The translations under genes and the position numbers were made by a program. Below, piece by piece: positions 23,587 through 34,041 of a stretch of 64,000 bases of DNA (positions within the stretch are counted from its first letter, which is position 1; each line of letters opens with the position of its first letter). The notes under the pieces were generated by a model, which was given only the letters and a program-made list of their open reading frames with translations, was not told where the DNA came from and did not search any database. This stretch comes from Bryoerythrophyllum caledonicum (taxonomy: Eukaryota; Streptophyta; Bryopsida; Pottiales; Pottiaceae), in the NCBI GenBank assembly GCA_963971425.1, contig OZ020519.1:20977397-21041396 (forward strand), read 5' to 3'.

Positions 23587-25361
23587 TGTAGCCCAAAAAT
23601 TCCACTCTCCAAAAAATCCAAGAATCACTTTTGATCCAAGTTCCTCGTCCCATGATGGTCTAGCGTCAACCGTTAAATAGTTTGTCTTTAATTGTAGGTC
23701 AGAAGTTATCTTTTATTGAATTACTTAAGTTTATGCATTTGTTTTTAGGGAATTAAGCCTTAAAATGCCTCACACTTAGCATTTCACTCTTAAGGTATTA
23801 ATCCTAAGGATCTATATGCTTAGGTAAAGCCTTGCTCCTCTAAAGAGCCTTGCTCTTGAATTAACTATGAATGTGCATGTTGGTTAGTTCTTAATTCTTG
23901 CCATCTTCGGCTCATGGATACTATCCATTGCACTCATTGTTTGCTCCTTAATTAATTCCATTTAAATTTACAAAGTTACCTCATACAATTTGCTTTACAT
24001 TTCACGTGCGTCCAATCCACTCACGCATTCATCACAAGTATTAAGTTCAAACAACCTACAAGTTAGATTAAGTTCTTAAATAATCCTATTCTAAGTCCCA
24101 ACTTAAGTCTAACTATCTCTTAGTCCTTAACACTTGAATGCCAAAAGAGTATCTTCACTCTTATACTTGTATGACTTAAGTTTTCTAACTCAAACTTAAG
24201 TTCTATCGTCCAAACTTAAGTTTTCCCTCACTGTAGACTTAAATCCTAACACTTAGACTTAAGTCCTATCATTTATACTTAAGTTTTCCTTCACTCTATA
24301 CTTAAGTCCTATCACTCTAGGCCTAAGTTTTATCACTTAAACTTAAGTTCTATTCCACTTTAGACTTAAGTTTACTTATTTACACATGCATAAGACTCCC
24401 GTCTTATGACTTAATACTTAAGTTTCCACATTCAAACTTAAGTCTCACATTAATTACTTATGCATTTCTCACATTAATGCATTAAGTTTCTTACTCCAAA
24501 TTAATTTCTAAATGCCTTACATACACTTAGAATTGATACATTAATATTCACAATGTCACTTTGACATAGTTAGGATCTTCCCTAACTTTATCTCTTGAAG
24601 TTTTAATATTAAGTATTCATATTTCATTCATATGCAATACATAAAATTTAATTCATTAATATATACAATTTCATGTCACATAATTAATTAGGATATTATC
24701 CTAATTTCTACAATGAAGATCTAAATAAATAAATAATGCATTTATTCATAAGAATTTATTTACAATTAATACCTCCTGCATACAGTTGCATTCACAAAAC
24801 ACAATATCAAATTTATCCAATGAAGCACTAATATTATTGCAATTACACATATTAATTAAGTCACACACAAGACTTTACATATGCAAATTCAATAATAATT
24901 ATATATTAATAATTTCACACATAACATAATACTCTTACAACATAAGAGATTTCTTCAATTGCTAGTTTTTTCACCTAAGCTAGGGCTCACTCCAATCTTC
25001 CTCCAAGGAATGTCTATGGAAATGGCCAAGAATGCTAAAAATTCAAGCTATTCATTCTACTCAAATCCAAGAGGCACACCTCTTGGAAAAACGGTTTTTT
25101 CAACAACTAACCGTTAAAACTAACTTCACTTGATCCTTGCATCCATTCATATCTACTTATGAAAAGGCACACCCTTTCCAATGGGTGCGAGTTCAACCCT
25201 TTTCCCATTATCTCTTATTTCTTAGATATAAAGAGACAGTTTTTGGGTAATTAACTATCTAATGTAAACTTAATCATTAATTATTTAATTTTCCATATAT
25301 CTACAACCCTTTTTACACTTAATTTTCTGAAAAAAGCCATTTTTAGGATTTTGGCTTTAAA
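23587..25361 (-). repeat. 5' LTR of gypsy A
   Basis: A 1,775-bp LTR homologous along its length to LTR D (54614-56565). On the minus strand it ends ..GGGCTACA at 23587. Its start is eroded (TTTAAAGCC instead of TGTAGAGCC). It carries many ACTTAAGT/ACTTAAG palindromes at 24170-24440, the A-type counterpart of the array in LTR D. No target duplication could be identified. Confidence 0.85.
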
Positions 25362-25784
25362 CTTTCTCTTCCCCAAAATGTTCGCCGATCAAATTGGAAG
25401 CGGAAACACAATGAAGAATCCTCAAGCTCAGATGATTAAAAGATGACGGACACGAGGGTACTACAAGTTAAAAGTGTCTTTAGTGGTGTGGTGATTGCAT
25501 GGTACAATAGTACCGCGGTTTTAAAATATGTACTCGGTGTTGAGAGTGCCCATTCATGAAAGCACCACATTGAAATAAATAATTTTAATGTTAGAGCACC
25601 CTGGTACAATTGTATTTTTTCATATTCTCTAAACCTTAGCCCTTTTGAGAGGCAAACGTAGTGTGCGATCGCGCACGCCCGGCCCCTAACTGCGCGCGTC
25701 CGATAGGCAAGTGCGCGCGCCACCGACAATGGTACGCGCCAGGCCCCTGATAATGCGCGCCCAGCCCCTAACGGAACGCGCTCG
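25362..25784. other. Unassigned sequence between gypsy LTR and right inverted repeat
   Basis: Starts AT-rich. From about 25660 it becomes a GC-rich array of GCGCGCCCRGCCCCTAA-like subterminal repeats that continues into the inverted repeat. It is likely the interior flank of the inverted-repeat element. No gene is seen. Confidence 0.5.
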
Positions 25785-26009
25785 ACCTTGACGGTACGCG
25801 CCCGCCTGCCCCTTGATGTGACGTGGAAAGCCGTCTGACGTGTCGTGCATACATGTTTTACTAGAGGGTAAGTTGAAAATTTGATTTAGGATTTATAATT
25901 TTTTTTTACACACAACTGTCCGCCAAAAAGTGTTGTCCGTCCTGTCTGTCCGTCCTACTGTCCGTCCATCCGCTGTCTTTGGGCCCATGTCCGTCTATGT
26001 AGACAACCC
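25785..26009 (-). repeat. Right long terminal inverted repeat
   Basis: Inverted partner of 20359-20580, ending GTCTATGTAGACAACCC at 26009, immediately next to the left end of M2 (TGTGTGGGACTCC). Confidence 0.85.
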
Positions 26010-26542
26010 TGTGTGGGACTCCGTTCCCACATGGTGCCGGAAGTTAACCTTAAATTCCGGCCAAAACAAAAAAATTAGTTAATTAGTTACGATAGTTTGT
26101 GTTAGAATACAGCCTATAGTCTTGATATAATAATAAAGTCGGATGGGCTTGACTGCAAACCCTTATTTAGCCTAAAGCTGCTAAAAATGAAGCCGAAGTA
26201 GTTACCGGAATTCCAGGTTAGTCAGTTATCCGGAACCGTCAGTCGGAACTGTCACCGTCAACTGTCATCATGATGTCGTACTAACGGCCAAGCTACAAAA
26301 AGCTGGGGTTCGGTGGGAGACTCTTTCTTCTCACTTCGTCTTCGCGTGTCGAGTTTTCTCTCCTTTCACCTCTATCTATCTCTCTCCCGTCCTCCTTCAC
26401 TCTTACGGTTATTCGAACCGCTTGCCGTTGGGATTTGAAACTTAGACGGTTAGAACGGACGTACGTCCGTTAGGGAGAGCTTTTGTGAGGTTGGTGCGTG
26501 CAGGGACAATCGTGAGAGACTGTGAGGTGATAGGCAAGTCTC

Positions 26543-28606
26543 ATGAAGTCCTTGCCGATGGCGAAGATGAAGAGGACGGATAGGGATGGGCGCGGCCGGA
26601 GAGACGAAGAACCGGCAGTTGCACTCCCTCCCTTAACCCGCGTCCTCCCGGAAATCCCAGAAGACGCAGACAAACTCAGCATGCTGAAGGATAGCCTGAA
26701 GTATATGGGTTGTGAGGGTTTGCTTGAAGTCCTTTGGGGCATCCGAGAGGAGGTCTACGTCCGAGAACTTGTAGGCACCCCGGACGATAAGTACAAGGGG
26801 TTGATGAAAGCCTATCCGGAAGTCTGGAGAGTCCTGGAATGGTCTCAGGCATACGACTTCTGAGCCGGCCGCACCAAGGTGTCGGAAAGGCGGGACGAGT
26901 TTCTGGCGGAGGAATTTGGAGGACTAGCGGACCCAAAGGATGGCTACAACCTCCAAGACCTTCGGCACCTGGATGCCCAACTTGTGCTAGGGTTTTTAAA
27001 CCCTATCTTCCATCCAGAAAAACCAAGACGGGTAGTGGTGAAGTGGGCCTGCACTTTCCTTGGAGCACTCCGGGGGAAGATCGTCGTCAACTAGGGAACG
27101 TTGATGACCGAGCTGATCAACCGTCTCGTGGCCAATCTCCAGAAGGTGAAGAAATCGTCGACACCTCGGGCCTCCTATGTGGTGCACCTCTATGCTCATC
27201 ACCAGCAGCTAACTAAGGCGGAAATCCGGAAGTACGACGAAGTCCTTAACTTCCAGAGGTATGGAAGGGATGAGTGAGAGGAAGAAGAGTCTAGAGCGAA
27301 GAAGCCTGTACCGGAAGCAGCAACCACAGGCACTCCGGAAGGCCTGAAGGCTCCAAAGAGACCTCCGGGGAAGGAGCCCGAGGCGGAGAGTCCGAGCATC
27401 TGCAGCTTTGGAGCATCATCCGAAAAAGACGAGCTCGGACCTACAGGAGGGACCAGCCGGAAGAAGAGGAAGGTTGACCGGGACGACTGCAGGGGTCAGC
27501 TTAAACTGATGGATGAGCTCACACGCAATATCGGCTAGAGAATTGGGCTCCTTAAGGAGACCAACTTCATCATCACCACCGGCGTGGAGCAGATCTTCTA
27601 GAGTCTGGACGTCTACCGACTAGAGGACGCCATCAACAGGGTGGAGGAACTCCGGAGCTGGGAGGTGGCCACGAAGGCGCTGCACACCCAGATCTCTTCC
27701 ATGTTCAAGGCTAATACGGAGATGGAGAGGAAGATGAAGCAGTTCCTCGCGGAGGCAGCCCTGGCGGTGACGGCCCGGAAACTGGCTGAGGCGAAGGCCA
27801 ATGTGTCCGTAGCGGCCCTGATAGAGGTTTGGGCGGCCCTGGAATTCCCGGTGGATGTGATCAACCGGAGCCGGCTCTTCACCGATCTGGTGGAGAAGAA
27901 GAAGAAGGTCACCAGGGCCAACATCATCCGGTTTCTTCTAGATCAAGCAGAGAAGATGGGACGGAGTTGGGAGCAGATGAAGCTGTTGGTCGATAACATC
28001 ACCGAGGAGCTTCCGGAAGACGCAACAACACCTGGACCGGAAGGCACCACGACACCAACCCGAACTACGGCCCCTCCGGAATTACCGACCAAGACCACTC
28101 CAACTCCGAGCACCTTAGCGAATCCGGAGTCTCTCGACACTCCGTCACCTCAGACATCAACGGAGGGTATCGTACTTCCAAATCCGAGTACAAGTGAGAT
28201 CCTGAAGAAGCTTCTGGATCTTCTATCGCCACCCAATATGCACCTGCTAGATCCTCCAACAGAAGGCGAGTTTCCGGTACCACCCAAGTCGGTGTCCTGG
28301 AGGTTGGCGCCCGGACCTGGCAGTCTGTCCGGAAGCTACAGAGATATTGTCCAAGAGACCAGGTCAGCTTCCGCGACGGAACTGCCAGCACCGCCGGTTC
28401 CGGAAGAATCACCGGAACAGTCCCCTCCACCGCCGGACGCCAGGACTCCGATGGTTGATGTTACTCCAACGACCAAACCATCGACCCGAAAGACCAACCT
28501 TTTGCCTGCAACGTCAAAGAAGGCGAAGGGCAAGCAGCGCGCTCCGGTGGACATCTCCCCTTCCCGCAGGAGTGGGAGAAATTGGGGTCCATATGCTCCG
28601 ACTTAG
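26543..28606 (+). pseudogene. M2 long ORF, interrupted by stop codons only
   Basis: One frame of about 688 codons from ATG 26543 to the stop at 28606, broken by stops at about 26861, 27092, 27275, 27536 and 27599. The order is a basic N-terminus, a globular region with REEVYVRELVGTPDDKY and VVVKWACTFLGALRGKI, an acidic linker, a predicted coiled coil (about 27641-28000: MEELRSWEV.., VINRSRLF, IIRFLLDQAEKMGR), then a Pro/Ser/Thr-rich tail ending SPSRRSGRNWG. At least four stops stand where a sister copy has Arg, Trp or Gln and are explained by single C-to-T or G-to-A changes. I recognise no enzymatic domain. A structural (Gag-like) or DNA-binding role is possible. Confidence 0.75.
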
Positions 28607-29517
28607 GTTAGTTAGGTTTTGTACTTCTGTTTCAGTAGTAGATTCCGGATCAACAGCAACTAACGATGGGACCTGTGAGCCAAATAAACCGCCCCCTAAT
28701 GGGGTGGCTTATCTTGAACACAAGATCCTACATATGGGATGCAGCCCCTTGTGCAAACATACTTTAACCATTCATACAAGCATGATGACCCAAGGCGTGG
28801 TCACTTAAGAGGGTTCGTTAATAATTAGTGATGTGATGGCTGAATTGAGCCTTAGGTTGAATCCAACCTTTAGACAAGCGTAAATTCCGCCTCAAAGCTT
28901 TGTTTCCAATGTTTTAAAGCTCCACTAGGTTCAATTTTGCCTTGTGAACTTGATTAGCACCTTAACCACCAATTCCAGGCCCAAGTGCGACCCTAACAGC
29001 AGCAACCAGCAGACAGGCTCCTCTTTTTATGTTAAAAGTTTAATTCTTCATTATCTTCGTGATTATGACTCCGTTTTTTACGTTTGTTTTTTGAATTCTT
29101 ATTAGTTTTTCTTGCTTAACACGATGGCAGCCTTCAATTGATCATTTGACTCGACCCTGGACCTCCCAGCCAGCGACCAGCAGTGCACCTTCAACATATG
29201 ATTTTATTCAAGATCATGCACCACATTCCTATGCATGTATCACATTCATTCACACAAGAATCCACCCCAGCCTTACTAAGAGTGAGCCTCCAGCTATGTT
29301 CACTTACTAATGGCGCTCTAATCGGTTATTTAGTTGAATATATAGCAAACCCTAATTCTACCGAAAAATTGGCAGCGCTTCCGCGTGGTTTTTGTATTTA
29401 GAAAATTAGGGTTCAAGTCATACACATGGAATTGAAGAGGTTCGAGGGAGAAAAGAAAAAGGGCTCCCTGAGTTAATTCGGTTCACCCTCCATCCTTAGC
29501 CTTCGACTTGCTTGGTC

Positions 29518-29673
29518 AGCTCGTGATCTTGCTCCTCTTGTTAAGCTCGTGATCTTGCTCCTCTTGTTCAGCTCGTGATCTTGCTCCTCTTGTTCAGCTC
29601 GTGATCTTGCTCCTCTTGTTCAGCTCGTGATCTTGCTCCTCTTGTTCAGCTCGTGATCTTGCTCCTCTTGTTG
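29518..29673 (+). repeat. 26-bp minisatellite inside element X
   Basis: Six near-perfect tandem units containing GCTCGTGATCTTGCTCCTC with a 26-bp period, directly before the 185-bp array. Confidence 0.95.
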
Positions 29674-29683
29674 GTGCTCTTCA

Positions 29684-31248
29684 CTCCGCAGCCCGTATCT
29701 TCGTCGTCACAGCTCCAATCCGCCCGTTCTTGAGCTTGTTGGAAAGCCAACGTTCTAATCTATCTACTCCTAAAATCTTAGCCCGATTGGACAAGAACTC
29801 CGCTACTGACGAGGGAAAACCTGAGGCCGTATGAGATCCGCCACCGATCCTCCAGCTGGTCGTCCTCACTCCGCCGCCCGTATCTTCGTTGTCACAGCTC
29901 CGATCCGCGTGTTCTTGAGCTTGTTGGAAAGCCAACGTTCTAATCTATCTATTCCTAAACTCTTAGCCCAATTGGACAAGAACTCCGCTACTGACGAGGG
30001 AAAACCTGAGGCCGTATGAGATCCGCCACCGATCCTCCAGCTGGTCGTCCTCACTCCGCCGCCCGTATCTTCGTTGTCACAGCTTCGATCCGCATGTTCT
30101 TGAGCTTGTTGAAAAGCCAACGTTCTAATCTATCTATTCCTAAACTCTTAGCCCAATTGGACAAGAACTTCGCTACTGACGAGGGAAAACCTGAGGCCGT
30201 ATGAGATCCGCCACCGATCCTCCAGCTGGTCGTCCTCACTCTGTCGCCCGTATCTTCGTTGTCATAGCTCCGATCCGCATGTTCTTGAGCTTGTTGGAAA
30301 GCCAACAATCTAATCTATCTACTCCTAAACTCTTAGCCCAATTAGACAAGAACTCCGCTACTGACGAGGGAAAACCTGAGGCCGTATGAGATCCGCCACC
30401 GATCCTCCAGCTGGTCGTCCTCACTCTGCCGCCCGTATCTTCGTTGTCACAGCTCCGATCCGCACGTGTTTGAGCTTGTTGGAAAGCCAACGTTCTAATC
30501 TATCTACTCCTAAAATCATAGCTTGGTTGGACAAGAACTCCGCTACTAACGAGGGAAAACCTGAGGCCGTATGAGATCCGCCACCGATCCTCCAGCTGGT
30601 CGTCCTCACTCCGCCGCCCGTATCTTCGTTGTCACAACTCCGATCCGCGTGTTCTTGAGCTTGTTGGAAAGCCAACTTTCTAATCTATCTATTCCTAAAC
30701 TCTTAGCCCAATTGGACAAGAACTTCGCTACTGACGAGGGAAAACCTGAGGCCGTATGAGATCCGCCACCGATCCTCCAGCTGGTCGTCCTCACTCTGTC
30801 GCCCGTATCTTCGTTGTCATAGCTCCGATCCGCATGTTCTTGAGCTTGTTGGAAAGCCAACAATCTAATCTATCTACTCCTAAACTCTTAGCCCAATTAG
30901 ACAAGAACTCCGCTACTGACGAGGGAAAACCTGAGGCCGTATGAGATCCGCCACCGATCCTCCAGCTGGTCGTCCTCACTCTGCCGCCCGTATCTTCGTT
31001 GTCACAGCTCCGATCCGCACGTGTTTGAGCTTGTTGAAAAGCCAACGTTCTAATCTATCTACTCCTAAAATCATAGCTCGGTTGGACAAGAACTCCGCTA
31101 CTAACGAGGGAAAACCTGAGGCCGTATGAGATCCGCCACCGATCCTCCAGCTGGTCGTCCTCACTCCGCCGCCCGTATCTTCGTTGTCACAACTCCGATC
31201 CGCGTGTTCTTGAGCTTGTTGGAAAGCCAACTTTCTAATCTATCTACT
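29684..31248 (+). repeat. 185-bp satellite-like array inside element X
   Basis: Seven complete units, starting at 29831 and then every 185 bp to 30941, with partial units on both sides. The unit contains GATCCGCCACCGATCCTCC and TTGGAAAGCCAACGTTC. A period of 185 is not a multiple of three, so the ORFs on both strands change frame at each unit and are not genes. Units at 30201 and 30756 appear identical, and the pairs 30386/30941 and 30571/31126 differ only slightly, which shows a duplicated three-unit (555-bp) block. Confidence 0.95.
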
Positions 31249-32266
31249 CTCCTATTTTCGCAACGATTGAATCACATTCCAGCCCACAGGAGGGGGAAAT
31301 CTGAACCCTACCTCTCTCTCTCCTTCCACACACCTCTCTCGGTTTCCTAGCTCCTACCACACACCTCTCTCACTCCTACCTCCCACCTTTCGAATGAGCG
31401 CCCCCCAAGGGGGTAACCCCATGACCCTTGCTCCCTTCTTTGTTCCCAAGGTCGTTCCCTTCGTCGTTCACAGCCGCCAATTTGGGTGGGCACATTAATG
31501 GTCACACTAAACAACTAGTAACTAAATAGCAATAATTCACTAGCCACCCTTGCATTTAACACAAGTGGGTGTCCCACTAACCAAGGAATATCTAAATCTA
31601 AACTTTGACTCCATGCCACATGTGTGTGCATGATCTCAATAAGTGAGCTATTAGCTAATTTTCAAAGGTGCAAAAATCTAATCTAACCTACCTAAATTGA
31701 ATTCCCCTTGCTTGGGGTAATTCCTAATTTACTTAGTGATTGATGAGGATTCTTTTCCACTTCTTTTGGACCCTTTTGACTAATTTTTAAGGGCTTTTAA
31801 CGCCCCATTCTTTTTTCTTTTCTCCTCACCATCCTCCTTCTTCTTCTCCCATTTTTTTGGTTTCGTGATTTCTTCATCCTGACCGAATACGGTCTACAAC
31901 TCGATAGGAGGTAAATTCTTCTCCACCACTACTCATTTTAATTCTTTTCTAATTTTCTTTTGTCTTTTTTCCCTTCTCTCTTTGCATTTCTTTTCTGGTT
32001 TATTCCCTTTTTTTTCTTCATTTTTGGCTAACTACATAAATTTCACGATTGCCCATAAATGGCTCCTCTTTTAGTGAGGGGAAAGGCCACTTGGCCATTT
32101 CAATCAAAAAACCACGAGCTAGTCCATGGGATAACCCATTTTCACCACTCATTAGCCTTAATGGACCCGACGTGAGGTCCATTCATCACCGTGAGCCGTT
32201 TTTGCGGCTCACAGGACCCAAAGTGCACCTGACTGCTGATGGAATGGACTGCCAGTTTTGTAGTTA

Positions 32267-32427
32267 ACACCATATTCATTACATTGGGAGATTTCCATGA
32301 TTTTGATCTAGTGCACATTCAGCTCGACTCGAGCTGAATGTGCATAGTGGGTACATTTTAGAGCTCAAGAGCAACATACGTATTAAATTGGGAGGCTCAC
32401 AATCTCCCAATATAATGAATATGGTGT
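32267..32427. mobile_element. 161-bp MITE in M2
   Basis: 27-bp terminal inverted repeats beginning ACACCATATTCATTA match at 26 of 27 positions. Both ends are flanked by TAGTTA (32261-32266, 32428-32433), a possible 6-bp duplication, or a shorter TTA/TA duplication with extended similarity. The centre holds a perfect palindrome with 15-bp arms TGCACATTCAGCTCG (32312-32326 and 32330-32344) and a 3-base loop. It has no coding capacity. Confidence 0.8.
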
Positions 32428-32445
32428 TAGTTAGAATAGGAATTC

Positions 32446-33620
32446 CGGAGACGGAGCTGTTCCGTGATTTTTGGATATGAGATCCGATTTGGAACTATTC
32501 CGGATTTCTCGGATCTTTTAGATAAGATCTAGCGGACTTCCCATAGGATAGCTACAAGGAAAGCTAAGTTTAGAAGGAACTTAGTTAGTACTTAGTAGGG
32601 AGGTTTTGGAAAAAACCTTTTCATCTTGTTCTTCTTACCTGGCAATACACGTGATATTTTCGTACCAGACTTGCTATCTTGTGCTTATGGTGTGATGTGA
32701 GGAACTTGGGAGAGACGGATCCATTCTTGTGTGTATAGTTACGTGCATGGTTCTTCCGGAATAGAGTAACTCATGTGTTCTGTCGGAGGGGGAAACTATC
32801 TAGGTTAGTGTCAGGAGATCCCCTCGGAGAGTTGGAGAGAGCTATTGTAGAGGTGTTCATGGTAGTCTCCAGGGTCCGGAAGTAGCCAGGAGGGGAAGAC
32901 ATGAGCTGCAGAGGTGTTCCTCGTAATCTCTAGCCAAGGAAGATTTTGTGTTAAATTGAATTCCGGTCAGTGCCGGAGTTCTCCCCTAAGATAGGAAAAA
33001 GCCTGATATAAAGATCTAGACAGAATATCCATAGCAAGCGGTGAGCCTCAATTCCGAGGGAATTGCAACCTTACTTACCGGAATGCCGTTGTAGTCCAGA
33101 CTTGTCTCTGTGTGACCGCATCTGGAAGGCCTTCCGGGTGTCGTGAGAGTCTAAGTCTAGTAGCAGCAATCAAATCTTCAGTTAGCCGAGTAGAGAGAGT
33201 GGTGTTCGGTCACTATAAATTCCGAACAGTGGGTGCCTAGCCACTTTAAGTCACACGGCAGTGAGAAATCCAGCCACTTATACAAATCAGGATCAGTGGA
33301 CTCCGGCCACTTGCTTAAAAACTCTAGGAGCTTCTCTGAGGAGGAACAGAGACAAATCAAGCTACCCTCCAGACTTTCGAAAATACTTTCCGGAAACTCT
33401 TGTACAAAATCCGGACTCCGGAAGGATCCGGATCTACCCTACGTTAGTAAAGATTATAGCTAACTTATAAACGACTTGCCGTAATAAGTTTCGTAATCCG
33501 GAGTATTTGGAAAAGAACATTAGGTCTCTGTGGGAACAAAACCGGAGCCGTTATTTTGGAAAAGCACTTAGTGATGATTGGGTGCATTCCGGAGGGATAC
33601 TGTCTCTACAAACTGCAATA
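32446..33620 (+). repeat. 3' non-coding region of M2
   Basis: Collinear with M1 18830-19661 and the M4 minus strand. It contains GATCTTTTAGATAAGATC, GCAGAGGTGTTCCT, GTGACCGCATCTGGAAGGCCTTCC and TCTCTGTGGGAAC. Many CCGG sites and no ORF. Confidence 0.75.
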
Positions 33621-34041
33621 CTCGCCATAGCTCGGACCACATTAACCGGTCTGCTTGTAGCACCCGCTTCTCCGCAGGGGAGAAACTCTTTACTGATACA
33701 TGAAAAGATGCGGAACGAGGCCGATATCCCTTCACGAACTCCCCCTTCAATTTCTCGACATCGCTTCAAATAGGTAATCTAACCTCAGTCATGGGCACCA
33801 TACGGCAAAGGGGAATGGCAAGATCTCTAGCGATTAAGCAGATGCTGCTCTGGAGGATGTCATAAGAGGTTCCACGGATGGACCTCCACAACGACTGAAG
33901 TGTTGAAGCTAGCCCAAGCTCATCAACAAGGTCAGGAACGGTTGCCTCGTCCTCCACAATCTCGAGGACTTCACGTGCAAAAGTACCTGTAGGTTCCATA
34001 GAATCAACCTGCAATAGAAACTCCTTAGAAACCGAGGCCAT
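33621..34041 (-). pseudogene. Gene fragment of unknown function cut by M2
   Basis: ATG at 34041 opens a frame with MASVSKEFLL, a leucine-rich helical region (VPDLVDELGLASTLQSLW, DILQSSICLIARDLAIPL), a TGA at 33766-33768 consistent with a C-to-T change from an Arg codon, then continued coding-like sequence in the same frame (FVKGYRPRSASFHVSVKSFS, EKRVLQADRLMWSELW) until the right end of M2 at 33620. It is not a transposon protein I recognise. The W..LW pattern before the break faintly recalls the stretch preceding the catalytic domain in methyltransferase-like proteins such as the one at 1-2542. That link is a guess from memory. Confidence 0.45.

Larger units (their letters stand above)
3913..25361 (-). 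mobile_element. Giant Ty3/gypsy retrotransposon A (Tat/Athila-like), nested and decayed
   Basis: Read on the minus strand, the order is 5' LTR (25361-23587), primer site, three leader ORFs, gag, protease-RT-RNase H-integrase, ORF3, an antisense RNA locus, a long 3' region and a truncated LTR. Foreign DNA splits it: M1 at 16081-19661 inside pol, an inverted-repeat-bounded segment with a sequencing gap starting at 20359, and an X fragment at 4818-5370. About 2 kb of gag/protease found in sister copy D is missing around the gap. Many in-frame stops show that it is dead. An FLDDF RT motif, a tRNA-Asp-like primer site and extra ORFs before gag and after pol are traits of the Tat/Athila branch. The element's intact size was probably 17-20 kb. 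Assigning 3913-4817 as its own 3' LTR is likely but not certain. Confidence 0.8.
20359..26009. mobile_element. Segment bounded by long terminal inverted repeats (possible DNA transposon, rearranged)
   Basis: 20359-20580 and 25785-26009 are inverted copies at roughly 90% identity by eye. They start (C/G)GGTTGTCTACATAGACGG and carry short GGACGG tandem repeats. Inward of both lie GC-rich subterminal repeats with GGGCCGGGCGCGT-like units. Long inverted repeats with subterminal GC arrays are typical of plant Mutator- or CACTA-class elements, but the termini match no family I know. No transposase is seen. What lies inside is gypsy A gag and its 5' LTR plus the gap, and the outside flanks (gypsy pol on the left, M2 on the right) share no target duplication. 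It may be two different copies or an assembly artefact. Confidence 0.5.
28674..32213 (+). mobile_element. Element X: 3,540-bp TG...CA insertion, probable solo LTR, inside M2
   Basis: It begins TGTGAGCC and ends GGCTCACA. M2 sequence flanks it with a perfect 5-bp duplication GGACC (28669-28673 and 32214-32218), confirmed by the uninterrupted M4 copy around 53560. The TG/CA ends, 5-bp duplication and lack of coding capacity fit a solo LTR from a large retrotransposon. It contains a 26-bp minisatellite, an array of 185-bp repeats, a TATATA with an AAACCCTAA-like stretch near 29340, a CT-rich block near 31310, and hairpins near the 3' end. Another fragment lies at 4818-5370. Confidence 0.75.
26010..33620 (+). 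mobile_element. Element M2 with nested insertions
   Basis: Left end TGTGTGGGACTCCGTTCCCAC at 26010; right end ..CTGCAATA at 33620. It contains a leader (26010-26542), the long ORF, and a 3' region resuming at 32446 after a complete X element (28674-32213) and a MITE (32267-32427). Removing these two inserts gives an M copy of about 3.9 kb collinear with M4. The right flank is a gene-like fragment; the left flank is an inverted repeat, so no matching target duplication survives. Confidence 0.75.

Noticed and set aside
25436-25729. 97-codon minus-strand ORF rich in Arg/Ala
   Set aside because: It spans GC-rich subterminal repeats of the inverted-repeat element and shows no conservation.
29518-31248. 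Regular repeats as a CRISPR array
   Set aside because: Repeats are directly contiguous with no unique spacers, in a eukaryotic transposon.
29681-31350. Many overlapping 62-85-codon ORFs on both strands, resembling a tandem gene family
   Set aside because: They are one 185-bp repeat. The period is not a multiple of three, so frames break at every unit, and both strands are equally open.
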